NCBI GenBank assembly: GCA_036250195.1
Contig: JAVHZZ010000009.1
Location: forward strand, 44,297,824-44,361,823
Direction of reading: 5' to 3'
Source: Mixophyes australis
Lineage: Eukaryota; Chordata; Amphibia; Anura; Limnodynastidae
DNA: 64,000 nucleotides
Below, piece by piece: positions 1 through 10,364 of the stretch. The notes beneath the pieces were generated by a model that saw only the letters and a program-made list of their open reading frames with translations, was not told the origin of the DNA and did not search any database. Made by a program: the position numbers and the translations under genes. Position 1 is the first letter of the stretch. Every line of letters begins with the position of its first letter.

Positions 1-453
1 CTGTTCCCTGTTTCCTGTGTCACCAGTTTCCAGTATCCTTTCACATAGCAGTGGTACAACTTGCTAACGCAGACCACTGACTCCCCGGATACCTTCACCT
101 GGATTCCATTCCTTCACCCAGACAGCGGTACAACTTGCATATACGCAGACCGGTGACTCTCATCACCTCCTCGTTACTCCTGGACATTCCTCCTCACTAT
201 AGCAGTGGTACAACTTGCTATACACAGACCACTGACTACCCTCACGTTTCCTTGTCCATCCAGTTCCTCGTGTACAGTTATCTACCTATTACCAGTGCTG
301 CTAGTCATAGACTTTCCTCGAGCATTCTCTTACCATCTGCTGTCTCCTGTTCCGTGATCACCCCGCTACCAGAGTACCATATTACCAACTATACTGCTCT
401 GGTAAGTCCATCATCTGGTGATACCTGGGTAAAGACTCCTAGTGCCCGTGACA
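1..453 (+). mobile_element. 3' part of an LTR (Ty3/gypsy-like), truncated by window edge
   Basis: The segment ends in GCCCGTGACA, like the TG..ACA ends of the other LTRs here. Its last 100 bases (CTGGTAAGTCC.., GGTGATACC, GACTCCTAGTGCC) resemble the U5 end of the gypsy LTRs at 2466 and 23488. It contains three spaced copies of a unit around GGTACAACTTGC followed by GCAGACC near 50, 128 and 207. No coding is assigned; the 125-codon open frame here is incidental. The left end lies outside the window, so the family is uncertain. Confidence 0.45.
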
Positions 454-907
454 CCCTCATAGTTAAAAGTTGTATTGTGCCTCGTGTTATATTAAAAATG
501 CCTAGATAGCTCTAGCAGCATGTTGTTGGAGCTTTCTAGCCAATCAGAAACATGTAAAAAAAAAGCAGTGATATCTCTGTGAAACTTCCAATGATTGAGT
601 TTGACTAAACCGCCAGTGGGATAAGTGTTTTTAAATTGACACACATTGCCAGAGATTGGATTTGGGAGTCATAAATCACAGTTTATTATATATGGGCATA
701 AAATCTCCAGCAATTTCAAATCGCACTTTGATACATTTATCCCCTAATCTAGAAGCCATTATGGAGTAGGGTGAGTCAGGAAATGTTCCTTCACTGTGGA
801 GCACTTAGACTTGAATTCTCCTCTATTCCCTAATGTCACATATATTCCTACAACCTGGGGATGGGAAGGTGAGACAAATGGAAGTAAAAGAGAGGGATAG
901 CTAGAAG
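454..907. other. Unassigned AT-rich sequence
   Basis: No gene or recognisable repeat is seen. The last eight bases, GCTAGAAG (900-907), form the left target duplication of the hAT-like element that follows. Confidence 0.5.
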
Positions 908-1150
908 CAGTGTCGGACTGGGGCCAGAAGGGCCCACCGGAGGACTGCAACGCTAGGGGCCCACCAGAGGAATGTGGCCAGCCAACATAGACACCAGACA
1001 CTAGAGGGCGAGTGATCAGCCCACGAAGGACAGCTAGCAGCATAGTGTAGTATATAAAGAATATAGTGTGTATATAAAGAGTACACAGTCTTGACCTGCG
1101 CCATAGATTGGGCAGAACAGTCACCAAAAATCAGGATTGTCCCACTAGAC

Positions 1151-1296
1151 CAGGCTTGACTAACTAGTGGCACTCCAGGTGTTATGAAACTACAAGTTCC
1201 AGCATGCTTTTCCAATATATAGCAGCTTATTGCTGGAGGGTATGCTGGGACTTGTAGTTTTCCAACACCTGGAATGCCACAGGTTAGCCAAGCCTG
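1151..1296. mobile_element. hAT MITE hairpin (146 bp)
   Basis: The ends CAGGCTTG and CAAGCCTG bound a long imperfect palindrome; its arms include ACTACAAGTTCCAGCATGC and GCTGGGACTTGTAGT. Flanks CACTAGAC (1143-1150) and CACTAGAT (1297-1304) form an 8-bp duplication with one mismatch. It is nested inside the larger hAT-like element. Confidence 0.8.
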
Positions 1297-1844
1297 CACT
1301 AGATTGACAGACTGTCCTACCTGTTCTTGTCACTTTTACCACCTGTGGCTGCTGGTTTCTTTAGTTGCGACTTGTCTGGGTCCTGGAATGTTGAGGGCCC
1401 TATTTGGAAAAAATAAAAAAATAATGGGTACATTTACAAAATGCCAACCAGCCCCGGCGTTAAATCAATAGGACCCACAATTAATACTTAGGCCTTCCTC
1501 CAGCCCCAACATTAAAGTAATAGTATTCCCATTTAATAAACCTATTTCCCTCCCTCCAGACAGCCCCTGCAATAAATTAATCGCATTTACGTATAATAAA
1601 TATACCTTTTTCCCACAACCGTTACTGCCATTAAATAAGTCATATTCACATTTAATAAGTAGCTCCTCAAACTCAGCCCCACAATCAATTAATAGTCCCA
1701 AAAGCACCCCATCTTAAAGTAATAGTCCCCAATATAAAATTGCTTCACCTTCACCCTACAAACAAAATAGCACCCATTAGTTAGCCACCACCTACCACAC
1801 ACACATTAGATTGCCACAAGTCCACTGTGCCATCACACACACAT

Positions 1845-2233
1845 TACTGTGCCCCTTAACCACCATATTGTGCCTCATTATGATCACACATGCGTACTGA
1901 CCCACATGCGCCCTCCATGCTGCTTTTGCCACCCCCCTACTCCTGGCTCCCCCTTCATCACCCTATGCCATGCTGCTTTTGCTCCCCCCTTCTACTGGCC
2001 CCCCTTAATCACCCTGTGCCATACTGCTTTTGCTCCCCCCTTTATCACCCTGTGCCATGCTGCTTTGGCCCCCCTTCATCACTCTGTGCCATTCTGCTTT
2101 GGCCCCCCTTCACACTTTGCCATGCTGTCTGTGCTCCCCCTTCACTCTCTGCCATGCTGTCTGTGCTCCCCCTTCACTCTCTGCCATGCTGCCTTTATTC
2201 CCCCTTCCCTCTGCCATGCTACCTCCTTGCTTC
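1845..2233. repeat. Pyrimidine-rich minisatellite
   Basis: Diverged tandem units of about 35-45 bp centred on TGCCATGCTGCTTTTGC and CCCCCCTTCATCACC. Three long overlapping open frames cross it only because the repeat lacks stops; they are Cys/Pro/Leu-rich and not proteins. A related minisatellite with GGCACAGTGATGAAGG units lies in opposite orientation at 31790-32480. Confidence 0.75.
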
Positions 2234-2465
2234 CGTTCCTTCACTTACCTTTTCTATCGGCTTCTTTCTTCTCTTCTGTCTTCTTGCCAACTCCTCTCTG
2301 CGCCGCTCCTCACTAAACATCGGGCGTGATGACGTCACGCCCGACATTCAGTGCGAACGGTGCAGAGAGGAGTCTGGGAGCGTTGCGGTCACGTGAGTAA
2401 TGTTTTTTTTACATTTTGTTAATGGTCTCTGCTCCCCCTACCAACGAAGAGGGGAGAGGTCGGGG

Positions 2466-3178
2466 TGTCAGGTGCTGTCCTGCTTCTGCCTCCAGACGGG
2501 TGCCCGTTGCTTAGGGACACTATTACCGTTCTATTCGCATGCGTACGCCGAGCTAGGCAACCGTTGCTAGCAACTTAAAGCTGTTCCTGTTTACCATCCG
2601 TACGCATGCGCAAGGCACTATGGTTCGTCGCCCTGCAACAAGTAGGCGATTGGTTGCGGCTTTCCCGCCGATTGTGGCAGCACCTATCAAGGATCTCTTT
2701 TCTCTATTTATGGAGCTCACTGACACTATTTACTTATTTGCTTGCCAGAGTATTTGGTCTTCAGCCTTGCTCCAGCGTTTGTTCCTGTATTATTAACTAT
2801 TTGGATTCTGACCCCGGCTTGTTCCGGACTACTCTTTTGGTTCCTGATTTTAGCTTAGAGTGATTATTGGTACTGACCCGGCTTCCTGACCATTCTCCTC
2901 CTCCTGATTTGGCTGTGTTAGTCTCTCTGGTTTTGACCCGGCTTGCTGACTATTCTTCATTCTGCTGCATCCTGGAGTTCCGTCACCGCTGCCTCATTTG
3001 TTACCTCGCCAGCTAACTGATACTGAGGGCGGCGACCTGCATGTCCCTTGCAGCGAAGTCCATACCTCCTTGCGGGGGTCCCTGGTGAAAATAAGGGGCG
3101 TGTTAGACTCCGCGCCTCCGTACTTGGTAGTGCCAACTGCTGGCAGGTATTACCAACTCCATCTTCGTGATTGTGACA
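2466..3178 (+). repeat. Gypsy-1 5' LTR (713 bp)
   Basis: Begins TGTCAGGTGCTG and ends GATTGTGACA. A TATA-like CTCTATTTATGG lies near 2702. GCCAGAGTAT at 2744-2753 sits where a transcript start is expected and is complementary to the primer site. U5 has the hairpin CTGCA..TGCAG at 3037-3053. Confidence 0.85.
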
Positions 3179-3189
3179 GTATACTCTGG
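3179..3189 (+). promoter_or_regulatory. Gypsy-1 primer-binding site, interrupted
   Basis: The leader starts GTATACTCTGG and, with the solo LTR and one 4-bp duplication removed, continues directly into CC and the gag ATG at 4035. ATACTCTGGC is the exact complement of GCCAGAGTAT at 2744-2753 (and 9872-9881). That suggests self-priming from the transcript 5' end, as known for Tf1 and sushi, rather than tRNA priming. Confidence 0.65.
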
Positions 3190-4028
3190 TGTTATGTGCA
3201 TTTTATCGCTAACCAATAACGATTGCCGAACCTCGATTTGTGTTTCCAAAGCACAAAGATTTATTCGCAATAAGTAGAATAAATATGCTCAAGCGAAGTA
3301 ATAGTAAATACAGCCGTTACTTATCGCAGGCGCTCTGGATCCAGTGCAGTCATTCAATCCTGAAGTCTGGGGACAAGATGTCTGCACTCTGGATCACAAG
3401 CTGCTGCTTATATACACAATCAAATACAGTAATACAATGAAGATGGTATAGCTTGCATCTATTGGTCCGGGTCTCAGGAATGTCCAAGGGGTCGTCACTC
3501 ATTGTCTGGTTCATCCTAAGGAATCCAAAGGAGGGGGTCATCTCTGCAGGGGGTATGCTCTGCTCTTCCCGCCAGGATTCCTTAGTCTTAAGTAGTTCAT
3601 AATTCTCTATCATTCATAACTTGTGTATGCACTCTGCGATTCCCTCGCAGAGTGAACCAAACAGTAGGATATGTATCAAGGTTCATTATGATACCACTCA
3701 TGATGTTATTCCTTCAACCCGTTCCGTGTATTTCACTAATATGCATGTAACTCTGATATAACATATAAATACTACTATATTTCGACATAACTGACTATGT
3801 GTTGCAACTACCATTAATGTGTACTATTTTATAAGTATGCGTGTTTGTGCGAATGTATGGTAAAAGACCAATTACTGTTGCTGCCACGTGTAGTGGATGC
3901 ATACGCCCTTTCACGCCGTAGCGTGCCCTTGTACGTCGATGCGTACCGTACGCATCTTTTCAGACAAAGACAACCAAGTTTGCTAGACTTTAATTGAAAT
4001 GACTTTATCCAATTTGCTGACTTCGACA
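3190..4028 (-). mobile_element. Solo LTR (839 bp) inserted in the Gypsy-1 leader
   Basis: On the minus strand it runs from TGTCGAAGTCAG to GCACATAACA. CTGG occurs on both sides (3186-3189 and 4029-4032), a 4-bp target duplication. On the minus strand there is a TATA motif (GTATATAAGCAG, about 3408-3420) and an AATAAA signal near 3260, in the order expected for U3-R. No internal coding is present, so two LTRs have recombined. The parent family is not recognised. Confidence 0.75.
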
Positions 4029-4034
4029 CTGGCC

Positions 4035-4897
4035 ATGTCAAATGCCGAAGGCACCGGTGACCTGTCTGCCGCTGACCTCCTGCAGCACCTGGCACGCCGA
4101 GTTGATCAACAGGAGGTTAATCAGACTCAGCTCCTGCAGTGTCTTCAGGGATTGGCTATGCGACTGGATACCCTCCAAAGAACTCTGACTGCTCCTGGAG
4201 TATCTGCTGCTTCCGCACCCCCTGTTGCCAGTTCTTCTGCTTCAGCTGTTTCCAGTTCGAATTATCACCTGGGAATTTTTCTTCAGAACGAGCCAAGGTG
4301 GCATATATTATTTCACTACTCATGGAACACGCTCTAGCCTGGGCCTCACCTCTCTGGGAGCGTGATGATCCCCTGTTACAGAATTTATCCTCCTTCATTG
4401 AGACCTTCAGAAAAGTGTTCGATGAGCCTGGTCGGGTTGCCTCTGTAGCTTCCAGTATTCTGAAGTTACGCCATGGAAGCCTCCCTGTGGGTCAGTACGC
4501 TGTTCATTTCAGAACTCTTGCCTCAGAACTGAAATGGAATAATGAGGCCCTTGTAGCAACCTTTTGGCAGGGGCTGACAGATTGGATCAAGGACGAATTA
4601 GTATCCAGGGACTAACCTGCCAACCTAGATGACCTCATCTCCTTATGCATCAAGGTTGATATCCGATTTTTGGAGCGAAATCAGGAACGAGAACAGTCTC
4701 GTCGGGCTATTCCACGCTTGGCTCCCACTTTTCAAAACCCACTGACTCTTTTTGAGGAGCCCATGCAGATCGGGCGTTCTCGTCTAACTGTGGAGGAGCG
4801 GGAACGAAGGTTTAGAAACCATCTATGCCTCTACTGCGCTGATCCTACTCATATCCTGTCTTAGTGCCCCAAGAGACCGGGAAACGCAAGGTCCTAG
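4035..4897 (+). pseudogene. gag: Gypsy-1 gag (capsid/nucleocapsid) remnant
   Basis: The ATG at 4035 is chosen because it aligns with the Gypsy-2 gag start and has the same two-base CC spacing from the primer site. Visible segments match Gypsy-2 gag: an N-terminal helical part with LLQHLARRVDQQE, then the capsid-like segment with ALAWASPLWERDD and VHFRTLASELKW. About 40 codons are missing near 4255 and the frame shifts there. A stop interrupts near 4612, and a TAG (about 4862) falls inside the zinc knuckle (CLYCADPTH..). The natural gag stop is the TAG at 4895. Function when intact: particle formation and RNA packaging. Confidence 0.85.
4879..4885 (+). promoter_or_regulatory. -1 frameshift slippery heptamer GGGAAAC
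   Basis: In gag phase the bases read G GGA AAC, four codons before the gag TAG at 4895-4897. The -1 frame continues into the protease region. The same heptamer sits at the same place in Gypsy-2 (24939-24945), and PEG10, a domesticated relative, uses this heptamer. Confidence 0.7.
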
Positions 4898-7800
4898 TCG
4901 GTGTCGGGAAGGCCGGTCTAGGGCTGAGAACATATTCCCCCTATTCCCAAGATAAGACTGATGTTTTGATGCCCATCATCATTCATGCTTCCAAGGGTCC
5001 GGTTTCCTTCCAGGTCTTCGTGGACTCAGTGGCAGCGGGAAACTTTATCTCTGCATCCTTAGCGGCTAACAACTTACCCCTGGAGCCTTTATTGCAACCC
5101 CTGGCTCTGATAGCGGTGGATGGTAACACAGTGGCCAATGGATCTATCTCTCAGACCACTCGGCCTATTCGACTGCAAGTTGTTTTCTCCATTTTGAATG
5201 GATCTCTTTTTTAGTTCTTCCACAGACTGTTAATCCTGTAATTTTAGGATTACCTTGGTTAAGGGACCATTCACCCCAATTTGATTGGCATCGTGCCCAG
5301 ATTACCTCCTGGGGTCCGCTCTGCACAGATGGATGCTTTGATACTCTCCCTATCAGATGTCACGTTTTGAGATCAGTCATGGGCTGCGCTCAGAGTACGC
5401 CATGTTCAAGGATGTCTTCAGCAAGACTGCTACTGAGATTCTTCCACCCCACCGCCCTGGGATTGTTCCATTGAGCGTATTCCAGGAAAGAAGATTCCTC
5501 TGGGGAGAACTTACTCTCTTTACTTTCCCGAGACTCAAGCCATGACTGAATATGTATCTGAGAACCTCAAACGAGGATTTATTCGAAAGTCTTTCTCACC
5601 TGCTGCTGCAGGATTCTTCTTTGTTAAAAAGAAGGATGGTTCTCTGAGACCATGCATCGATTACAGGCTACTCAATGAACATTACCGTGAAAAACAGGTA
5701 CCCTATACTCCTAGTTTCCGAGTTATTCGATCGGATCAAAGGTGCCACGGTGTTCACCAAATTAGACCTCACAGGCGCCTAGAATTTGGTGAGGATTCGT
5801 GAGGGCGATGAATGGAAGACCGCCTTTAACACTCGGGATGGCCACTATGAATATCTTGTGATGCCTTTTGGCCTGTGCAATGCCCCAGCGGTCTTCCAGG
5901 AGTTCATTAATGAGATCTTCCGAGACCTACTATATCTCTCAGTTGTTGTCTACCTAGATGACATTCTAATATTCTCCAAGAATCTAGAATCCCATAGAGG
6001 TCAGGTCAAGGAGGTTCTCTCTCGACTACGTTTCAATCACCTTTATTGCAAAATGGAGAAGTGTGTCTTTGAAGTTTCTCAGGTAAATTTCCTGGGATAT
6101 ATTGTGTCCGGTGGCGGCCTGTCCATGGATCCGGGGAAAGTGGCTGCCATTCTCAATGGCCACAACCCTTGGGTCTCAAGGCGATTCAATGTTTTATTAG
6201 CTTCGCCTATTATTATCAGCATTTTTTCCAAGATTTTTCTACTCTCATCTCTCCAATTCCTGCCCTCACCCGCATGGGAATAGCTAAATCATGGTGTCCT
6301 GAAGCTCTCAGTGCCTTCCAGTCATTAAAAAGGGCATTCTCCTTCACCCCAATTTTGCTACAACTTGGCTTATCTCGCCTTTCTTTGTTGAAGTTGATGC
6401 CTCCTCCATTAACATAGGAGCCATTCTTTCACAGAAAGATCCTAATGGAAAGTTTCATCCCTGTGGTTTCTGTTCCAGAAGATTCTCCTCCAGCGAACTA
6501 AACTACGGAATCGGGGATAAAGAATTATTGGGCATTAAGACAGCCTTGGAGGAGTGGAGACATTTGCTAGAGGGGGCTGAGCATGCTGTTACTGTGTACC
6601 CTGACCATAAGAACTTAACGTACCTGCAAACAGCTCAGTGTCTGAACCTGCGCCAGGCTTGCTGGTGTCTGTTTTTTGCCCGTTTTAACCTCATTTAGAC
6701 ATTTCAACCTGGGGTTAAGAATATTAGGGCTGACGCTCTCTCCCATTCGTTTGATGATAAAGATCTCCAACCCGCTCCCACCCCCAGATCCTACTACTAT
6801 TGTGGCCCTCACTAGAACCTCAGCTATGGTTCCTCCTGTTAGTCGTTGCTTTCTTGCACTGAGGCTTCGGCTCAAGGCTCTCAAGTGGGCCCATGATTTT
6901 CTGTTTGCCTGGCATGCTGGTGTCAAGAAGACCCTATCGTTGATTTTGAGGCATTATTAGTGGCCCTCTATGCAGGCAGACGGTAAGGCTTATGTTGCCG
7001 CTTGTGGAATCTGTGCCAGACACAAGACGCCAAGGCAGTCTCCAGCAGGACCCTTGGTAACACTTTCCATTCCAGAGAGACCATGGACTAATATCTCTAT
7101 GGATTTCGTCACCGATTTACCAACTAGCCCTGGATTCAATACAATCTGGGAGTAGTGGATAGATTTTCCAAGCTGGCTCATTTCATACCTCTCAAGAGAC
7201 TCCCATCGGCTTCCGTTCTTGCTAACCTCTTCATCAAAGAGATTTTCCGTCTTCACAGTTTGCCCCGGGATATTATCTCCGATAGAGGAGTACAGTTTGT
7301 TTCCAAGTTCTGGAGATCATTCTGCAAAAAGTATGGTGCCAATCTGAAATTTTATTCAGGCTACCATCCCCCGACCAATGGTCAAAACGAGAGGGTTAAC
7401 CAAGACTTGGAACAGTTTCTCAGGACTTATTCTTCTGGTAATCAGTTTGAATGGAGCCGTTTTTTGTGTTGGGCAGAATTTGCTCATAATAACCAAGTGC
7501 ATGAATGCACTGGTTCTTCTCCATTTTTCCTTACCTATGGGTTCCACCCTCTCCTTATTGAACTTTCCCAACCTGGTTCAGATCTTCCCACCATGCAGAA
7601 TCTCATTCAGGACTTTTACCAACTATGGTCTCAAGCTAAATCCAAGTTATTGGAATCCTCCCAACGCTACAAAGCTAGCGCCGATCGTCGGCACAGACCA
7701 GTTCCTAGACTTCGAGTCGTGGACAAAGTGTGGCTATCCACAAGGAATTTGAAACTTCGAGTTCCTACCATGAAGCTTGCCCCTCGTTATATTGGACCTT

Positions 7801-8160
7801 TTCAAATCATTCAAGTCATAAATCCTGTCACATTCAAACTCTTCCTTCCTCCATCACTCAAGATTCAAAATGTCTTTCATATCTCTCTACTTAAACCTCT
7901 CTTTCTAAACAGATTTGTTAAAAGACCCCTTCCCCGGTTCCAGTAAAAACGGATCATGGGGAGGAATATGAGATCAATCAGATTCTGGATTTCCAGATCT
8001 TCAGGGGTCGCCACCAATATCTCAGTGACTGGAGGGGTTATGGTCCAGAGGAGAGATCTTGGGTCGATGTGCAAGAAATTCACACCCCTCGTTTATTGGC
8101 TAAGATCAAGAGGGAGAGAGAAGCGATCTTGCAAGCCTTGACTAAGAAGAGAGGGGAGAG
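4884..8160 (+). pseudogene. pol: Gypsy-1 pol remnant: PR-RT-RNase H-IN-chromodomain
   Basis: Broken into many frames. Protease: FVDSVAAGNF near 5020, the usual DSG changed to [23 protein letters not shown] near 5610-5670 and [14 protein letters not shown] near 5946, with the YLDD catalytic box intact. RNase H: remnants at 6390-6720. Integrase: an HHCC-like part near 6880-7030, then MDFVTDLP, ISDRGVQF and NERVNQDLE, the three D,D-35-E residues, at 7097-7415. Chromodomain: [11 protein letters not shown] and [12 protein letters not shown] at about 7955-8070. Stops and frameshifts occur near 5215, 5545, 5790, 6170, 6420, 6700, 7155 and 7946, so no product is expected. Confidence 0.88.
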
Positions 8161-8163
8161 TAC

Positions 8164-10306
8164 TGTCAGGCGCCGTCCTGATTCTGCCTCCAGACAGACG
8201 CCTGCCTCCATGCGATGTCGGCGTCCCGCTGCTTAGGTACGCTATTACCGTTCTATTCCCATACATAAGCCGAGCTTGGCAACTGTTGCTAGCAACTTAA
8301 CACTGTTCCTGTTTACCATCTGTACGCATGCAAAAGGCACTACGGTCCATCACCCTGCGACAAGTTGGCGATTGGTTGCGGTTTTCCCACCGATTGTGGC
8401 AGCACCTTTCAGGGATCTCTTTCCTCTATTTAAGGATACAAAACAAAAAAATTTTTTAAAAAAAATTGTCAGCGCTTATCCTTTAAACTGCATATCTGTG
8501 TGTGTCTAGCAAAATAAAAACATGAGGTATTAGTTCATATTTTGATCAAAAGACTTAAGCCTGCATCCCAACGTCAAGGGTACCTCATTATATGCAGGTC
8601 CTACACTGACCTATATGCTTTAAACACTATTAAAATGCCGTTAAAATCAGATGCACTCACCTCCCAGGTATAGGGGTTTACATCTAGCAAAGGCTGGCTT
8701 GTGAGCCACACCCAAATGTGCCTTAAATAGGCTTGATGGACAGCTGCTATGACAAAAAGGCAATATTTTGAAACAAAACCAGAGAAAAATAAGCCCGCGC
8801 TCGGTATATCCCACATTATATATGGTACCAGCTGCTTGGCAATAAGCCCGCGCTCTGTATATCTCATATTGTATGTGGTACCAGCTGCGTGGCAATATAA
8901 ATGCCCATATATGTATACAAAACAAAAAAAATTGTCAGCGCTTATCCTTTAAACTGCATATCTGTGTGTGTCTAGCAAAATGAAAACATAAGGTATTAGT
9001 TCATATTTTGATCAAAAGACTTAAGCCTGCATCCCAATGTCAAGGGTACCTCATTATATGCAGGTCCTACACTGACCTATATGCTTTAAACACTATTAAA
9101 ATGCAGTTAAAATCATATGCACTCACCTCCCATATATAGGGGTTTACATCTAGCAAAGGCTGGCTTGTGAGCCACACCCAAATGTGCCTTGAATAGGCTT
9201 GATGGACAGCTGCTATGACAAAAAGGCAATATTTTGAAACAAAACCAGAGAAAAATAAGCCCGCGCTCGGTATATCCCACATTATATATGGTACCAGCTG
9301 CTTGGCAATAAGCCCGCGCTCAGTATATCCCATATTGTATGTGGTACCAGCTGCGTGGCAATATAAATGCCCATATATGTATACAAAACAAAACAAAAAA
9401 AATCGTCAGCGCTTATCCTTTTAAACTGCATATCTGTGTGTGTCTAGCAAAATGAAAACATGAGGTATTAGTTCATATTTTGATCAAAAGACTTAAGCCT
9501 GCACTATTTAACTGCATTTTAATAGTGTTTAAAGCATATAGGTCAGTGTAGGACCTGCATATAATGAGATACCCTTGACGTTGGGATGCAGGCTTAAATT
9601 TTTTGATCAAAATATGAACTTATACCTCCGGTTTTTATTTTGCTAGACACACACAGATATGCCATTTAAAGGATAAGCGCTGACAATTTTTTTTTTATGT
9701 TTTGTATACATATATGGGCATTTATATTGCCACGCAGCTGGTACCACATACAATATGGGATATACCGAGCGCAGGCTTATTGCCAAGCAGCTGGTACCAT
9801 ATATAATGTGGGATATACCGAGCGTGGGCTTATTTTTCTCTATTTAAGGAGCTCACTGACGCCATTTGCTTGCCAGAGTATTTGGTCTTCAGCCTTGCTC
9901 CAGCGTCTGTTCCTGTATTATTACCTATTTGGATTCTGACCCCGGCTTGGTCCTGACTTCTCTTTTGGTTCCTGACTTTAGCTTAGAGTGATTATTGGTA
10001 GTTACCTGGCTTCCTGACCATTCTCCTCCTCCTGATTTGGCTGTGTTCGTCTCTCTAGTTTTGACCCGGCTTGCTGACTATTCTTCATTCTGCTGCATCC
10101 TGGTGTTCTGTCACCGCTGCCCCATTTGTTACCTCGCCAGCTAACTGATTCTGAGGGCTGCGACCTGCACGTCCTTTGCAGCGAACTCCATACCTTCTTA
10201 CAGGGGCCCCTGGTGAAAACCAGGGACGTGTTAGACTCTGCGCCTCCGTACTCAGTAGCGCCAACTGCTGGTAGGTATCACCAACTCCATCTTCGTGATT
10301 GTGACA
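8164..10306 (+). repeat. Gypsy-1 3' LTR, split by an insertion
   Basis: Begins TGTCAGGCGCCG at 8164 right after a purine-rich tract (AGAGAGGGGAGAGTAC) and ends GATTGTGACA at 10306. The LTR proper is 8164-8436 plus 9838-10306; 8437-9837 is a later insertion. It is clearly diverged from the 5' LTR, so Gypsy-1 is not recent. Confidence 0.85.
8437..9837. mobile_element. Unclassified insertion: tandem copies plus an inverted copy
   Basis: CTCTATTTAAGGA occurs at 8424-8436 and 9838-9850, a 13-bp target duplication. Inside, unit A (8437-8915) and unit B (8916-9381) are direct repeats beginning TACAAAAC, a partial third copy runs 9382 to about 9505, and about 9508-9837 is an inverted partial copy. 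Units include TTGTCAGCGCTTATCC and GGTACCAGCTGC. Several 60-110 codon frames here are repeats of one another and not genes. The long duplication and multimeric inverted layout resemble Penelope-like insertions, but no coding shows it. Confidence 0.7.
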
Positions 10307-10364
10307 CAGAGCCTACCGGGGGATAGCTTGTCCCCCGGCGGGCCAGTCCGACCCTGGCTTGAAG

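Larger units (their letters stand above)
2466..10306 (+). mobile_element. Gypsy-1: degenerate chromovirus-type Ty3/gypsy retrotransposon
   Basis: Related LTRs (TGTCAG..GTGACA) at 2466-3178 and 8164-10306 bracket gag, protease, RT, RNase H, integrase and a chromodomain in the usual order. It is inserted in the hAT-like element; flanks CGGGG and CAGAG do not give a clean duplication. It is dead: many frameshifts and stops, a solo LTR in the primer site (3190-4028) and a 1.4-kb insertion in the 3' LTR (8437-9837). Its organisation matches Gypsy-2 at 23488 step for step, so both belong to one broad lineage but different families. Confidence 0.9.
908..10356 (+). mobile_element. hAT-like non-autonomous DNA element, split by later insertions
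   Basis: The left end CAGTGTCGGACTGGGGCC at 908 matches the reverse complement of the right end, CAGGGTCGGACTGGCCCG, ending at 10356. The flanks are GCTAGAAG (900-907) and GCTTGAAG (10357-10364), an 8-bp duplication with one mismatch, as expected for hAT. Removing Gypsy-1 (2466-10306) leaves an original element of about 1.6 kb. It has no transposase; its body holds a hAT MITE, a pyrimidine-rich minisatellite and a CG-rich stretch around 2290-2400. A partial relative lies on the other strand at 31600-32480. Confidence 0.75.

Noticed and set aside
135..509. 124-codon open frame
   Set aside because: It lies across a gypsy-like LTR with internal repeats and shows no protein family pattern.
1849..2396. 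Three overlapping open frames of 99-168 codons
   Set aside because: They are translations of a pyrimidine-rich minisatellite; composition is Cys/Pro/Leu repeat only.
2441..2465. Gypsy internal 3' end before the 5' LTR (GAAGAGGGGAGAGGTCGGGG resembles the tract at 8144-8163)
   Set aside because: The likeness is limited to a short purine run; it fits equally well as hAT-like element sequence.
8601..9939. Repeated open frames of 66-109 codons
   Set aside because: The same frame recurs in each unit of the tandem/inverted array and contains no domain.
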